A stretch of 64,000 nucleotides of DNA from Acarospora socialis (Eukaryota; Ascomycota; Lecanoromycetes; Acarosporales; Acarosporaceae): positions 806,001 through 870,000 of the forward strand of contig JAMYGW020000005.1 of the NCBI GenBank assembly GCA_025617375.2, read 5' to 3'. Of this stretch, positions 32,427 to 43,485 are shown piece by piece. The first letter of the stretch is position 1; each line of letters opens with the position of its first letter. The notes beneath the pieces are model-generated. The model worked only from the letters and a program-made list of their open reading frames with translations, was not told the origin of the DNA and ran no database searches. The position numbers were made by a program, and so were the translations under genes.

Positions 32427-34602
32427 ATGATCAGCTGTACCAGGATATCCAAATTCGTCCAGTCCCGAGCAAACAACTACCTATATGAGGCCTGGAAGTA
32501 CATACCGAAGCATAATCTGATATGTCATTCATCTAGAAGAAGATCTTTCTTTACCGGGCGTTTGTGCCTTCAGGAATCAAAAGTCTCACTTGCCGGCTTG
32601 GAGTTTCTGGAAACCTATAAGCAGTCCTGTGAGTAATCCTCCCCCACCTACCTAGGGCAACTCAGCTTCACCTCGTATATACTCATACTTTCTAGTCAAA
32701 TTTCCTCCTGCTACCAAAGACATCAGGGACTTGGTCAAGATTGAAGCATTTGAAAGAGAAGAAGAAGTAGTCGTTCATGGCTACCTAGGCTTACGCAGAG
32801 TGGTTTCGAGAAATCTATGCTTCGTTCCCATCTTCAATAAAGAATTCAGTCACAGCGTCCAGATCGTCTCGTCGGTGACCAAAGGCGATGACCGGCCCAA
32901 TTCCACTCATGCACAACTAAGGAAGCTCAAGCTCTACAGTCCCGTAGCCATCAGAGGCACGCTGAAACCTCGGCGTCCGGCTGCGCATTCTAAACCTAGT
33001 GATATAGAGGCAGCCAAGCAGGTCGACATTCAACTATTGGATCTCTATCGTCTGAATGAGTTCCCCAGCGATATCAATACTAAAGATGCCATCTATCCAC
33101 CTGAGCAACGGCATCTGCAGCTCAAAACTGACAGAAGCTTGCGGGATGCTCTTGCTTTTCGAGCTGCAGTTGCCGATGTGTGCAGAGAGCAGTTGGGCAA
33201 GTCTCAAGGCTTCTTGGAGGTGGAGACACCGCTGCTCTTCAAGTCGACACCCGAAGGAGCTCGGGAGTTCATTGTTCCCACCAGGCACAAAGGCTTGGCT
33301 TATGCGCTGCCGCAAAGCCCACAGCAGTACAAGCAGATTCTGATGGCAAGCGGTATACCGCGATATTACCAGATTGCTAGATGCTTCCGAAATGAGGACC
33401 TGCGAGCTGACAGGCAGCCGGAGTTCACGCAGGTGAGATCTTATCCTCCAAGACAGAATATTAAGGTTGCCATGGCTTACTCCCTACAGCTCGATCTCGA
33501 GATGGCCTTCGCCACTGGGGAGGATGTCATGCAATGTATAGAACTACTTATCCGACGACTATGGGCAGAGATGCTAGGAATTGGATCGCTAAATGACCCG
33601 TTTCCACGAATGACCTATCATGAAGCAATGACCAGATTTGGTTCGGATAAGCCAGACACTCGGCTTGGCATGGAGATAACTTCCATCGGTCACCTACTTC
33701 CAGCAGACCTCATCAGCATGGTAGGTCCCTTGACAGATCCGATTGTTGAAGTCATGAAGTTTCGAGTTAGAGCAGAACCAAAAGCAACGCGCGAATTCAT
33801 CACCGCCTTCATGGACTCGAACAGCTCTGTCGGTTTCCGAAGGAACCCAGATGGCGCGCCTGGAATCTTCGTCGTCGATTCAAGGAAGCCGCTCCGAGGT
33901 CTGCAAGCCTTCGGCTTCGAAGCGGCGGAGCGAGTCGAAGAGATGCTTGACCTCGAAGACGGCGATCTTGTCGTCCTCCAAGCGCGCAAGAATAGCCCGC
34001 ATCATGGAGGATCGACTTCACTGGGAAAGCTCCGGATCGCGCTGCATAACGCCGCAGTCACTCAAGGCCACGTTCCCGCTGTGCAGGGCTTTTCCTTTCT
34101 GTGGGTCACGGACTTTCCTCTATTCTCCCCGATGGACATTTCAGAACCTGGACAAGGAGGAGCTGCCGGACTGGCCTCGACGCACCATCCATTCACCTCA
34201 CCCAAGAGCACCGAAGATGTCGACATGCTCCTGACCGATCCAACCAAGGCGGTCGGAGAGCACTACGATCTCGTTGTCAACGGCGTCGAGCTCGGCGGCG
34301 GGAGCAGGCGGATCCATCACGCGCGATTCCAAGAATTCATCCTCAAAGATATCCTGAAGATAAGTCCCGAGCGACTTCAAGATTTCTCGCATCTCCTCGA
34401 AGTCCTGCGAGCCGGATGTCCGCCACACGCCGGCATCGCGCTCGGGTTCGACCGGCTTATTGCCGTCATGTTGGGCAAAAGCTCTGTCCGAGATGTCATT
34501 GCGTTTCCCAAAAGCGGCTTCGGTGAGGATCGATTGGTGAAGAGCCCCAGCCCGATTACAGACGAGGCTCTGAGCGTGCATCACCTGCAGTTTCGCAGGT
34601 AG
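32427..34602 (+). CDS. msd1: mitochondrial aspartyl-tRNA synthetase
   Basis: Exons are 32427-32628, 32696-33432 and 33490-34602 (2052 nt, 683 aa). The Arg/Ser-rich N-terminus looks like a mitochondrial presequence. The OB-fold anticodon-binding domain follows (VVVHGYLGLRRVVSRNLCFV). Class II motifs are present: motif 2 CFRNEDLRADRQPEFTQLD and motif 3 AGIALGFDRLIAVML. The bacterial-type insert and the end SVHHLQFRR fit bacterial-like AspRS of mitochondria (yeast Msd1). The second intron (33433-33489) is 57 nt with no stop and a multiple of three, so an unspliced frame stays open. It is called an intron because FTQ|LDLEM is the conserved join and gtgaga..ctacag are good ends. It charges mitochondrial tRNA-Asp. 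Confidence 0.93.
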
Positions 34603-34860
34603 ATAGCAAGCATCAAGGCGTGGAGGTTAGAATTACAATGTACTATAGTAGAGCAGCATAGCTGCGCGGACACGGTGGATCTCGGATACCCTCTAGATTA
34701 ATACTCTCCATTACGCTCAAGCGTCACTCCATCTCACAAGTAGAGCAACCTCTTATATAACCCGTGCACATGTCATTCATCTCGTCGAGGAGCCAACCAA
34801 ACAAACCATGACCATCGCTATGCTAAAAGCAACCCGGGCCCCCCTCCCTGTTCTCTTCCC

Positions 34861-35525
34861 CTACCCCATCTTCGCCCTCGAAAAGTCCATCTCGGGATGC
34901 TGCCTCTTAAACTTCTCGAGCATGTCCAACTTCTTCTCCTCCTCGCTCGTCGGCCTCCCCATCTCCTTCTGCCGCTGATCGTACATCATCTTCTCGACCA
35001 TGCCGCGCGTCTCGCCGTCCAAATCGCTCAACTTGCTGTTCTCCGGCGTGATCTTGGACGTGTCGATCTTCGGCGCCGATGTCACCACGTGCGCCCACCA
35101 CTCCATCTTGTTCGTCTTGTCCAAGTGTAGGGCGACCTCTTTGCCCGAGGGCGTCGTTTCCAGCGTCCAGGTCGACTCGTCGGCGTGGATGGAGGCCGGG
35201 AGCGTGCCCTGTGGTGGGGTTGTGTTAGTCGGTGGAGCGTTGTGTAGGGTGATAGCTAGAAGTTATGCGCAGGCGACCCTAGGAGCGGGGGAAGACGGAC
35301 GTCTATGATTGGAGTCTGGCCTTTGATCCCGACTTTTAGTTTCTCCTTCGTCATGACGACGTCGAGGTCTTTGCCTTTGATGTTCGCCGGCACCGGCACG
35401 GTGATGTCGACGTCTTGGATCGTCTGCGTCCATTTGTAGGGCAGCTGGGCTTGCTCGGCGGCCTCTTTGGCTTTGAGCTCGGCGTCTTTCTTCGCGCGCT
35501 CTTCGGGTGTTGGGGAGGTGGACAT
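34861..35525 (-). CDS. nudC: nuclear movement protein NudC (CS domain)
   Basis: Exons are 35525-35301 and 35208-34861 (225+348 nt, 190 aa). It starts [20 protein letters not shown]. The CS (p23-like) domain covers about 28-115: [37 protein letters not shown], then [20 protein letters not shown] and [19 protein letters not shown]. The C-terminus has [20 protein letters not shown] and ends [16 protein letters not shown], the NudC tail. NudC is an Hsp90-linked co-chaperone that stabilises dynein/LIS1-pathway proteins for nuclear migration in hyphae. Length matches the fungal family. It is convergent with the AspRS gene, with 258 bp between stops. Confidence 0.93.
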
Positions 35526-35961
35526 GCTGGGTAAGGGGTATGTTTAGTTTTGTGATTTGTCAAGGTGGGTTGGTGGGGCGTCGTTTTGCGTCTCGGTTTG
35601 GTGGGGTGGTGGGTTGTGGGGTGTGGTTTGTGTGGAAATTTATTTTTATGGGAGGTTTGCGAATCAAGATGTCTGAATTTAGTTCCCACTGATGCTTGTT
35701 TTGGCGTCGATCACATCAAGTGCTTACTGTAAATTTGACAACGAGTAGGTTGAGTTTGTGGGATGCTCTTCAAGTATAACTTTGCAATGACTACCCAGCC
35801 AAAGTGCGACTTTGCCCAGTCTACACATGTTAGGGTTTAATGCATGTCATATGATCCGGTGTCCCATAGATCAACGCTGTTATGCAATACAACTACACAT
35901 TTAGGGCAAAGTCTTGAGTCGCAATAATGGTCCTCCAGATTTGGCCCGGAAAGTCAGCTCT
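35526..35961. other. intergenic
   Basis: Upstream region of nudC and 3' flank of COX10, both on the minus strand. It is GT-rich near 35530-35650. No feature is seen. Confidence 0.5.
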
Positions 35962-37521
35962 TTACAATATCTGCCCTGTCGGTCCCAACGTTCCGCTCTC
36001 CTTCCCAGGCAGTAGGCGAGCTTCCTCTTCCCAGAAATCATCGTCTTGCATCTCAGTCTCCTCTTGGCCCGTTATCCTCCTCCAAATTCCCTCCCACAGG
36101 CCTTTCTTATGCACCATCGCCAACACCATAAGCACAGGTAACTGCCACACGCCTGCCCAGAACAATCCTCTTGCAGTCCCTTTATGCCCGTCGTTTCTCC
36201 AGAACCTCCAAGCTTCCCGTACAATCCAAGCATTCACGACACTGCTTGTAACCATAAACCCCTGATCCGTCACACCCGCCCAACAGAGACCAGCACAGAT
36301 CGGAAAAAACAGCAACGAGTACCGGAACGCTACCCGGCCATTCATCCTAGGGTTGACCCATGCAAGCATGCGATAGCCTGCATTCTTGTATTCTTCTCGT
36401 ATCGGCCAGGACAGAGCGTTGAAGTGAGGAAACTGCCATGTGAAAAGCAAACCCGCCAGCAACCATCCACCGACACTTCCTTCGCCAAGCAGGAGCTCTT
36501 GCCATCCTCCGTTGCCTGTCGCACTTTGCCCGGCTGCTGCAGCCCATCCCATGAGTGGTGGTATGCCTCCCACAATCGCCCCAACCCAGGTATTCAGCAC
36601 GGATATCCGTTTCATAGGTGTATACACGCCGGCGTACAGAAAGATGTTGAGGCCGGAGAGAAATGCTACCGTGGGATTAACGCCGAAATAGAGCCCCCCT
36701 AATCCTAATGCTCCGCTCAACCCTGCAAATACCAGTGCCCCTCTCTTGCCGATCAAGCCTCTGACTATCGGCCGATTTCTGGTCCGGCTCATCTTCGCGT
36801 CGTGCTCCGGTTCCATCAGCATATTCAAGGCGTTGGCTGACGCTGTAGAGAGTGCGGTGCCCGTCGTAAGGAAGAGAAGCGTGAGCGTAGAGAGCGATGG
36901 GGAGGCGGTCGTTGAGGGGAGGAGGAGGGCAGGAACAGGGTATAAAGAGTATGCTGTGGTTGTCGTGAGGACGATCAAGAAGGATAGTCGGGGCTTCGAG
37001 AGAGCGAGGTAGGCTGTCAACATGCGTCGGAAGGAATTGGGAGGAAGAGACGATGACAGTGTCGATAGGCGCGAGGAAGCGTCTGGCGGGATTAATGGCT
37101 CCGGAAGAGCTACCGTTATTGCGGCCGCTGACTCGAGAGCTTCCTGTTTCAGGCGTTTCCGACGACGGTGTGGCATTTCCTCTGTTATATTTACCGTAGA
37201 CGGCGGGGGATCTGGGGCGCGCAGGACAGGATTTGTGGATCCAGTAGGATCTTCAAGTTCTGTACGCGACAGTACAGAGCTTTCGGCTCTCCTTCCTGCT
37301 GAGGTATGTATGGAGCCATTGGCGCTAAAGTATTCCTTTCTGAACAGTCCTCCTCTAGGTATCGTTTCGGAGAGGGCATCTTTGGATGAACGTGATGCCG
37401 CGAACCCCCGTCTCGGCTGAGGGTTTTTGGGTTGCAGCAAGTTCAGAAGTCTACACCGTAGGCATATCGCATCGGCTTCAAAGAGCTTGGGCAATCTGGC
37501 CTGCCACAACCGTGGCAACAT
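35962..37521 (-). CDS. cox10: protoheme IX farnesyltransferase (heme O synthase)
   Basis: Single exon, 519 aa from the ATG of MLPRLWQARLPKLF. The frame extends 129 nt further 5' but without an ATG. The N-terminal 150 residues are Arg/Ser-rich and serve as a mitochondrial presequence plus linker. The UbiA prenyltransferase core follows with about 7-9 membrane segments. The prenyl-diphosphate/Mg motif region is ANALNMLMEPEHDAKMSRTR (about 229-248), followed by NRPIVRG. FTWQFPHFNALSWPIREEYK is the COX10 signature, including the histidine loop. The enzyme farnesylates heme B to heme O in the inner membrane, the first step to heme A of cytochrome oxidase. Its 5' end lies 206 bp from the 3' end of the upstream quinone reductase gene. 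Confidence 0.95.
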   Translation of the reverse strand: MLPRLWQARLPKLFEADAICLRCRLLNLLQPKNPQPRRGFAASRSSKDALSETIPRGGLFRKEYFSANGSIHTSAGRRAESSVLSRTELEDPTGSTNPVLRAPDPPPSTVNITEEMPHRRRKRLKQEALESAAAITVALPEPLIPPDASSRLSTLSSSLPPNSFRRMLTAYLALSKPRLSFLIVLTTTTAYSLYPVPALLLPSTTASPSLSTLTLLFLTTGTALSTASANALNMLMEPEHDAKMSRTRNRPIVRGLIGKRGALVFAGLSGALGLGGLYFGVNPTVAFLSGLNIFLYAGVYTPMKRISVLNTWVGAIVGGIPPLMGWAAAAGQSATGNGGWQELLLGEGSVGGWLLAGLLFTWQFPHFNALSWPIREEYKNAGYRMLAWVNPRMNGRVAFRYSLLFFPICAGLCWAGVTDQGFMVTSSVVNAWIVREAWRFWRNDGHKGTARGLFWAGVWQLPVLMVLAMVHKKGLWEGIWRRITGQEETEMQDDDFWEEEARLLPGKESGTLGPTGQIL

Positions 37522-37727
37522 AACTGTGATATAGGAAGTTCCAGTACTCGTAGGAAGGGCAAAGTGAAGATTGTGCTCAAATGTGCAAGCTACGGTAGGT
37601 CGAAGCAATCCATTGGTGCAAGTTCCACGGAGGTCTTTGGTTGCAGTCAAACCTATCTAGTATTGAACACACACTCTATTCGACACAAACTCATTCTCTT
37701 TAACTCACACCTGCTTTGCTATGCTCC

Positions 37728-38921
37728 TTAGGGAGTGAGCAGGCATTTCCCAGTTGTACTACGCCCTTCAAGGTCCTGTGCGATCAGTCACTTACGAGAC
37801 ACTTTCGGTAGATCAAGAGAAGACTTACGTTCTGAGCCGTAGCTGCATCCTGCAGAGAATAGATCCTATGGAGCAGGACGTTCGCCTCTTTTCTGAGCAT
37901 AAAGTCGAATAATTCGGTGGCATAGTCTTCGAACTCATCGCGCGAAGCGATGTAAGTGAAGAGCATAGGCTGAAGGAGTTTGATGCTCTTCGGGGTCAAA
38001 CGACTGATTTTAGAGTTAGTTCGGCTCAAAAAATTGTGGAACAAGTGACGTTGCTATGGGGAGACGAACATACTGAAGCGCCACGGGTTCCACCGGCATG
38101 GATGCGTTGCCAAAGCACACCACGCTGCCCTTCCGCCCCACGACCTCCAAATCGGTATCAAACGTTGCCTTTCCCACACCGTCATACACGGCAGCGATCA
38201 TTTGCCCGCCTGTGATCACCTTGATCTCCGCCACCAGATCCGCGTTGCTATCCAGCGCATACGCCGCCCCGTGTTCCAATGCCAATGCTCTCTTCTTGTC
38301 CGAGCTTGCTGTGCCAATCACCTTTGCGCCCACAGCGTTCAGTAGCTGAAACAGCCACAGTCCCACGCCCCCGGCCGCGGCGTAGACCAGAATCCAGTCG
38401 CCCTTATTAGCTTCATACGACTCTCTGATTAAAGTCAGAGCAGTGAGACCTTGTAGCATGGCGGCGCAGGCGACTTCGCTACTGAGCCCATCAGGGATCT
38501 TGCAGGCGTATTTTGCTAACACGACGGTGTATTGAGCGTATCCACCGACACTCAGACATGCGACACGGTCGCCGGTTTGAAGATCATAGACGTTGCTGTT
38601 GGTGCTGACAATGATTCCGTTGATTTCGCGGCCAGGGATTTCGGGCCTCGGTGAAGGGTAAGCAGCGGTGCGGAAATAGCTGACGTAGAGTCAATAACTG
38701 GGAACCTAAATCTGGCAAATCCGTTGGGAGGGAACGTAGAGGAAAGAAGGATAGAGCAGAGGCAACGCACATGTCAATGTAGTTTACGCCACAAAAATCA
38801 TCCTGACAAGTATCTCGCCGTCGCTGCGTTTAGGGACAGGTAGGTCAGTCCTGTATTGTAAAACTTCTGTCCCGCCCGCCTTCTCGGTCCATATGCCTTC
38901 CATTATCTGTGGAAGAGCCAT
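37728..38921 (-). CDS. zta1: zeta-crystallin-type NADPH quinone reductase, one frameshift
   Basis: Exons are 38921-38771, 38679-38074, 38003-37829 and 37775-37728 (980 nt; 326 aa expected if one more base were present). It starts MALPQIMEGIWTEKAGGTEV. The MDR family marks are GVNYIDIYFRTAAYPSPRPE, then IPGREINGII, the Rossmann motif YAAAGGVGLWLFQLL and KVIGTASSDKK, with the typical end TAQNDLEGRSTTGKCLLTP. It reduces quinones with NADPH in the cytosol (yeast Zta1). In exon 1 the frame breaks between GEILVR and FCGVNYID, at a run of five T (five A on + near 38792-38796). Six T would restore the family sequence. There is no room for an intron. Everything downstream is intact. Confidence 0.85.
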
Positions 38922-39881
38922 TGACCGAATGTAATACGAAGCAAGAGGGTAACACGAAGAGGGAGAGGGTAAAATAGGGCTTTGCAAGGTGAAGCTGGTG
39001 AGTTAGTGAGAAGCATGCCTGAGAGGAACCAGATGCAAAGCCAAGCTGTGGCTTTTATAAGGAAAACATTGAGATAAAAATTTAAGCTAGATTCGACGGG
39101 GCAACAGCAAAACGTAAATCACAATTTCACACAGGTTCGGTCTTTCTCGAAATATATTGGCCCCCGATCTTACAAAGCGAAATGCCAACTGCGCCACTCT
39201 CTTGACATTAATACACGCAGCATCACAGCTTCCCCAAAGACCTGGTATCAATGGCATCAGCGTGGACAGGAGTGGAATGTCGGACGCTGATGCGCCGACT
39301 GATTATAGACTCTTCCCTGTGTCGGGTATACCGATGGCCGTGCTCTCCGTCAGGTAGAGAGCGAAAGACGTTTGAGACATAAGTAAGTCAGATAAATATA
39401 ACAGACGCTGAGTCTGCTAGCTATGATGTCTGAAGATACGGTATTGACTTTACGTGAAGATACCCGTGAATCCGCTTAGTAATGTAAGTAAAACTGACGG
39501 TGCAGCAGTAAATTCAAAATGATGGCATGTTGATTGTGAGCGTCATGGTTTGCGTGGGAGATTATTTCTTAAATCGGACATCTGTTCCTGGAATCAAAAG
39601 TCCTTCATCCGTTATTTCGCCTGAAATACCGTTCATGCACACCCACATCGTTGTACTGACAGGCATCAATCGTTGCTAAAGCTGTGGTAAAAGCTAGGTA
39701 GAATCGAAGCTTTGGGCCCAAAAATGAAGGTCTATCCATACCTAATGCAACCGCACAGAAACGTAAAGCCAAAGGGAGGGGTATATGGTATAGCGCCACT
39801 GTACGATGAAGAGAAGAGTAGCAGAAGCCCCAGCCCCGACCATGACTTTGTTCTCGAAGTTCGGACTCGCACATGCCTACC
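38922..39881. other. intergenic
   Basis: Upstream region of the quinone reductase and 3' flank of the capping enzyme gene. The small ORFs are unsupported. Confidence 0.5.
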
Positions 39882-42688
39882 TCAGCAGTGTCGCGCCAGT
39901 ACTCTGACGTTGTCCACAAAGCCTCGGATCAAATCCTCGTACTGCGAGACTTGGTGGGCTTTCACCAAAAGACCTTGCCTGCGAACTTCGTCGGAAGATA
40001 CTTCGATCTCGAGTTCGTGTTCTTTGTCGGCCTTGGAAGTAGACTGTGGTTTCTGTGAGCTGTGATATCTCACGAAGGATGATAGTTGCAAAACTTACAT
40101 CAGAAGGTGTAACTTGCGTCAAATCAATCTGGTATTTTAGGTGCCGGTAGCTCATGCGATCTTTGTTCCTGTCCGCCTTCTTACCCCCCTCCGTCGTCTC
40201 CACGAGATCTCTCATATCGCCTTCATAGTTCATCTCGAGGTTGACACTCACACGCCAATCGAACGCCGTGCGAGGACTGTATATGTCCAAGTCCGCGACC
40301 CTTGCCTTGACAATCTTCGCAAGCTCTCTTCCTGTCTTTTGGTCCGTCGTGATGCGAACTTTGGCCCTGTGACGAGGGTTGAGCTGTGCGCGGATCGAAG
40401 GTGGTAGACTCAGGTGGCCAGCTTGGGAAAGCTCGTAGAACGCGTCACATTCTTTGGTGTGAACGTAGGACATTGGGATGCGAGCTTTCGGTGGCATCGC
40501 ACCTTTCGTAGGTAATTGCTTGGGTGGTTGCGAGTCCACAAGAGCTTTGTTAAGAAATCCATTTAAAGCACGATGTTGCGCCTATATTGCAGTGAACACG
40601 TTAGTCACTCATCACGGTGTTTTCAAAGGGGTGGCTGCTCACCTCGGTCATAGAGCTCTTGAAGGTGACTCGAAGGTTGGGATCGTCTTTGCTCACAACA
40701 CATTCGGACATAACAGGTAGCCTGAGTCGATCATTTGTGTTCTTGTCAATGAGCTGGCCAATCTTGGCTTCAATTTCCAGGACAGCTCCTTGGCCTGGTC
40801 CACCTCCAGCTGGCCCGGCGCCGACATCTTCTCTTAAGACAACTTGCGTAAAAAGGAAGTCCGAGATGATGCGAGTGACCTCCTCTGAAGGAATGAGATT
40901 GAGGATGCTCGGTTCCCATGGACCAAGAGGGCCCATGTCAGCAAGCTCGGGTTGGGCTTTTGGTAGAGCAACGTCCTGCATAATTGGAGGGGGCAAGTGT
41001 CCATTAGGTTCTTCTTTGATCGTTGCGGGGACAGACGTCTGCGATAAAGCTGATTTTATGTCATGGGGTTCTTGTTTAATTGAGGCACCGCTCTTAGGGC
41101 CATTTTGACGTTTGTTCGGAAGTAAGGGACTATTACTGGTACTTCGACTCGCCTTTCTCGCAAAGATGGGAGGCTCGTCATGTCGGGGTCGCTTCCTTGT
41201 TGGTTGTTGCGTTGAGCCGGATCCTCCAATCGCAGCCTCCGAGTCTCGTTTGGATCTTGCAACCTGGGGTGATAGATTTGTTGGAGGGTATCCCGTGCCA
41301 GAAGACTGGCCAGGTGCTGTTTGTTGAGGCGGAATTTGGAGAATTGAGGGTGCCTGTGGTGTTGTAGGCTGTTGGTGTGACGGTGTTACGCTTGGGGATA
41401 TAGAATGTGGCTCGTCTCGGGAAAGAGGACGACTCATTTCCTTCCGCATCTGGGAATATGCGGTGTCAGATAAATTTATCGGCGAAAGAGTGTCCATTCG
41501 CTGCTGCTCCTCTGCCGGAGCCATATCCTGTAAGCCTCGAATGATAGCGCCAGGGGACGGCGCTACGTAGCCCTTAGGTGGCGCAATCTGACTTCTATCG
41601 GCACGGTCGTGATTGTTGGGTATGAGGTGGAGTTGGCTATTATCGTGACCCATCCTGTGGTCGATAACAGCCTTTGATTCACTTTGTATAGGTGGAACAT
41701 TCACTGCGGAAGCTAAGTCCTCCAGTCGATTTTGCTTCGGAGGTATAGTCTGTTCTTTCCAAGTGCTAAACACAGTAGGTCTGCCTTCCATCGAGTTTTG
41801 TCTTGTCTGACTTGGTAACATTGTCTTCGGACTGACACTAAGACTTCTTTCCCTTTCCCGATCAGCTAGATACTCCTGTCCTGCCAGAGCAGTCTGTGAC
41901 TGGTGAAACGTGGTGGGAGAAGCAATAACTCTTCCATGTACGTCCGCAATGGGCGACTGCACTTGAGAATGAAGCGCCGAGATTGAACTTCCCGACTGAC
42001 TGCGGTGGTGTTCGAAAGATCCGGAGTGTTCTTGGTGGAGACTCGGTCTCGATCTGGGATACGAAGACGGGGGTCCTAGCGGCGTTCCCGGTTGAGAGTG
42101 GTGATGGTGAGGGTAGATGCTAAACTGTTGATTCTGAGAGCCTGCAGAGAGCGGACTTCCACGGTGGGTATTTGCCTGACTTTGCGCAGAAGTAGGAGTA
42201 GTAACTGAGTGTACTGACTGTGAGCGGTGATCCTGACCATATCCGTACGAGCTTCCAGGAGTTGTGGTAGATGGCGTATAGGGTGAAGGCAAAGGCTGAC
42301 CATGAGATGGTTGACCAGGTTTCGTACCTGGTGTGTAACCGTCACGCTGTGGATGCTGATGCAGCTGTTGGTTGTGACCACCGCCATGCACTGGGTTTTG
42401 TGGAAAAGGGTATTGATTCCCACTTAATGACGACGTGGGAGTATGAGAGTATGGCGAATGGGCAGGAATGTATGATGAAGAACCCCCAGGTGAGCGGAAG
42501 TCGCTCTGGGTTAGTGGTTGGAGTGGAGGTGGTTGCGCAGGTCTTGATTGAAAGCCTGCATGGTTCGGCGGCACGTAGCTATTCTGACTGATCCCATCTT
42601 CCTGCGATGATTGCTTGACTGTTGTGGAGTGTGCGCGTGATTGGGAACTGCTGGAGGCTTCGGCGTTGATGATAGACTTCAGATCCAT
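39882..42688 (-). CDS. cet1: mRNA-capping enzyme beta subunit (RNA 5'-triphosphatase)
   Basis: Exons are 42688-40643, 40581-40099 and 40052-39882 (2046+483+171 nt, 899 aa). It starts MDLKSIINAEASSSSQSRAH. Residues 1-610 are disordered and rich in Ser, Gln, Pro and His. The catalytic tunnel domain covers about 620-899: GPWEPSILNLIPSEEVTRII, motif A LEIEAKIGQL with the metal-binding ExE (about 637-646), FDWRVSVNLEMNYEGD in the centre, MSYRHLKYQIDLTQV, and motif C HELEIEV with the second ExE (about 855-861). This is the fungal metal-dependent triphosphatase that removes the gamma phosphate of nascent mRNA, working with the guanylyltransferase. The regulatory region is longer than in yeast Cet1 (549 aa). 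It is divergent from RPN2, with 797 bp between starts. Confidence 0.93.
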
Positions 42689-43485
42689 TGTTGACCCTTC
42701 ACTTTGGAGATTGTCGGCCAAGACCCGGACCAAATCATAGGTGTGGTATAGGATCCTAGATGCTCTGGGATTCAAGAATGCAACGGGCGAGGGACGACCC
42801 TGATGCACATTTATCCTTTTGCGGTGTTTTCTTTGCTGCAATCCCGAGGCTCGCCAAGACCCCGTTGCGACAAAAACCCGCTTCGGGACGTGCAGCGTCC
42901 TAGACTACAACAACCCGTGAAGGTAAGGTATAAAACCTTTGGTGACATTTGTTTTGGGCGGACTCTACAGATGTATATAGCATGAGGAACATATGTATAT
43001 CAATGGCAAGGTAGACTGTACTTCCATTGTACGGACTCCCGACGGTGCTACATTCCGATCAACGACGAAGTATTTGCACAGTTCTACCAAAGGACGCTCC
43101 ATGGAAAGCTATAAAGCAAAGGGACTGGGCACGTGATGGCAGACAAGAGACTGTATCACGTGACTATGTTAGTCTATTAGCCACCGAATGCATGACATAC
43201 GCGAAACTCTGCAGCTTACCTATAGGTACCTAGAGGTTGACGTGCAAGAAGAACAGCTTTGGTGACTTGACTTTACTCCATCCATACTTTCTTCCCTTTC
43301 TTCACTTCTTTCGCACTCCCTGAAGCTCTTCTAATACAGTAAAGTGCTAGGAATCTGTGGTCCCAGACTGTACTTGCTCACTCTTCAGCCGAATTTTCGC
43401 GCTTCCGCCCCATCTTATTCAATCCAGGCTACCTGCCCTTACAACTTGCTCGAGCAGTCCTGCGCTACTGTCGAAGAAACTCAAT
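42689..43485. other. divergent intergenic region, cet1/rpn2
   Basis: Likely promoters of both housekeeping genes. No coding region is supported, and no named motif could be assigned by eye. Confidence 0.5.
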
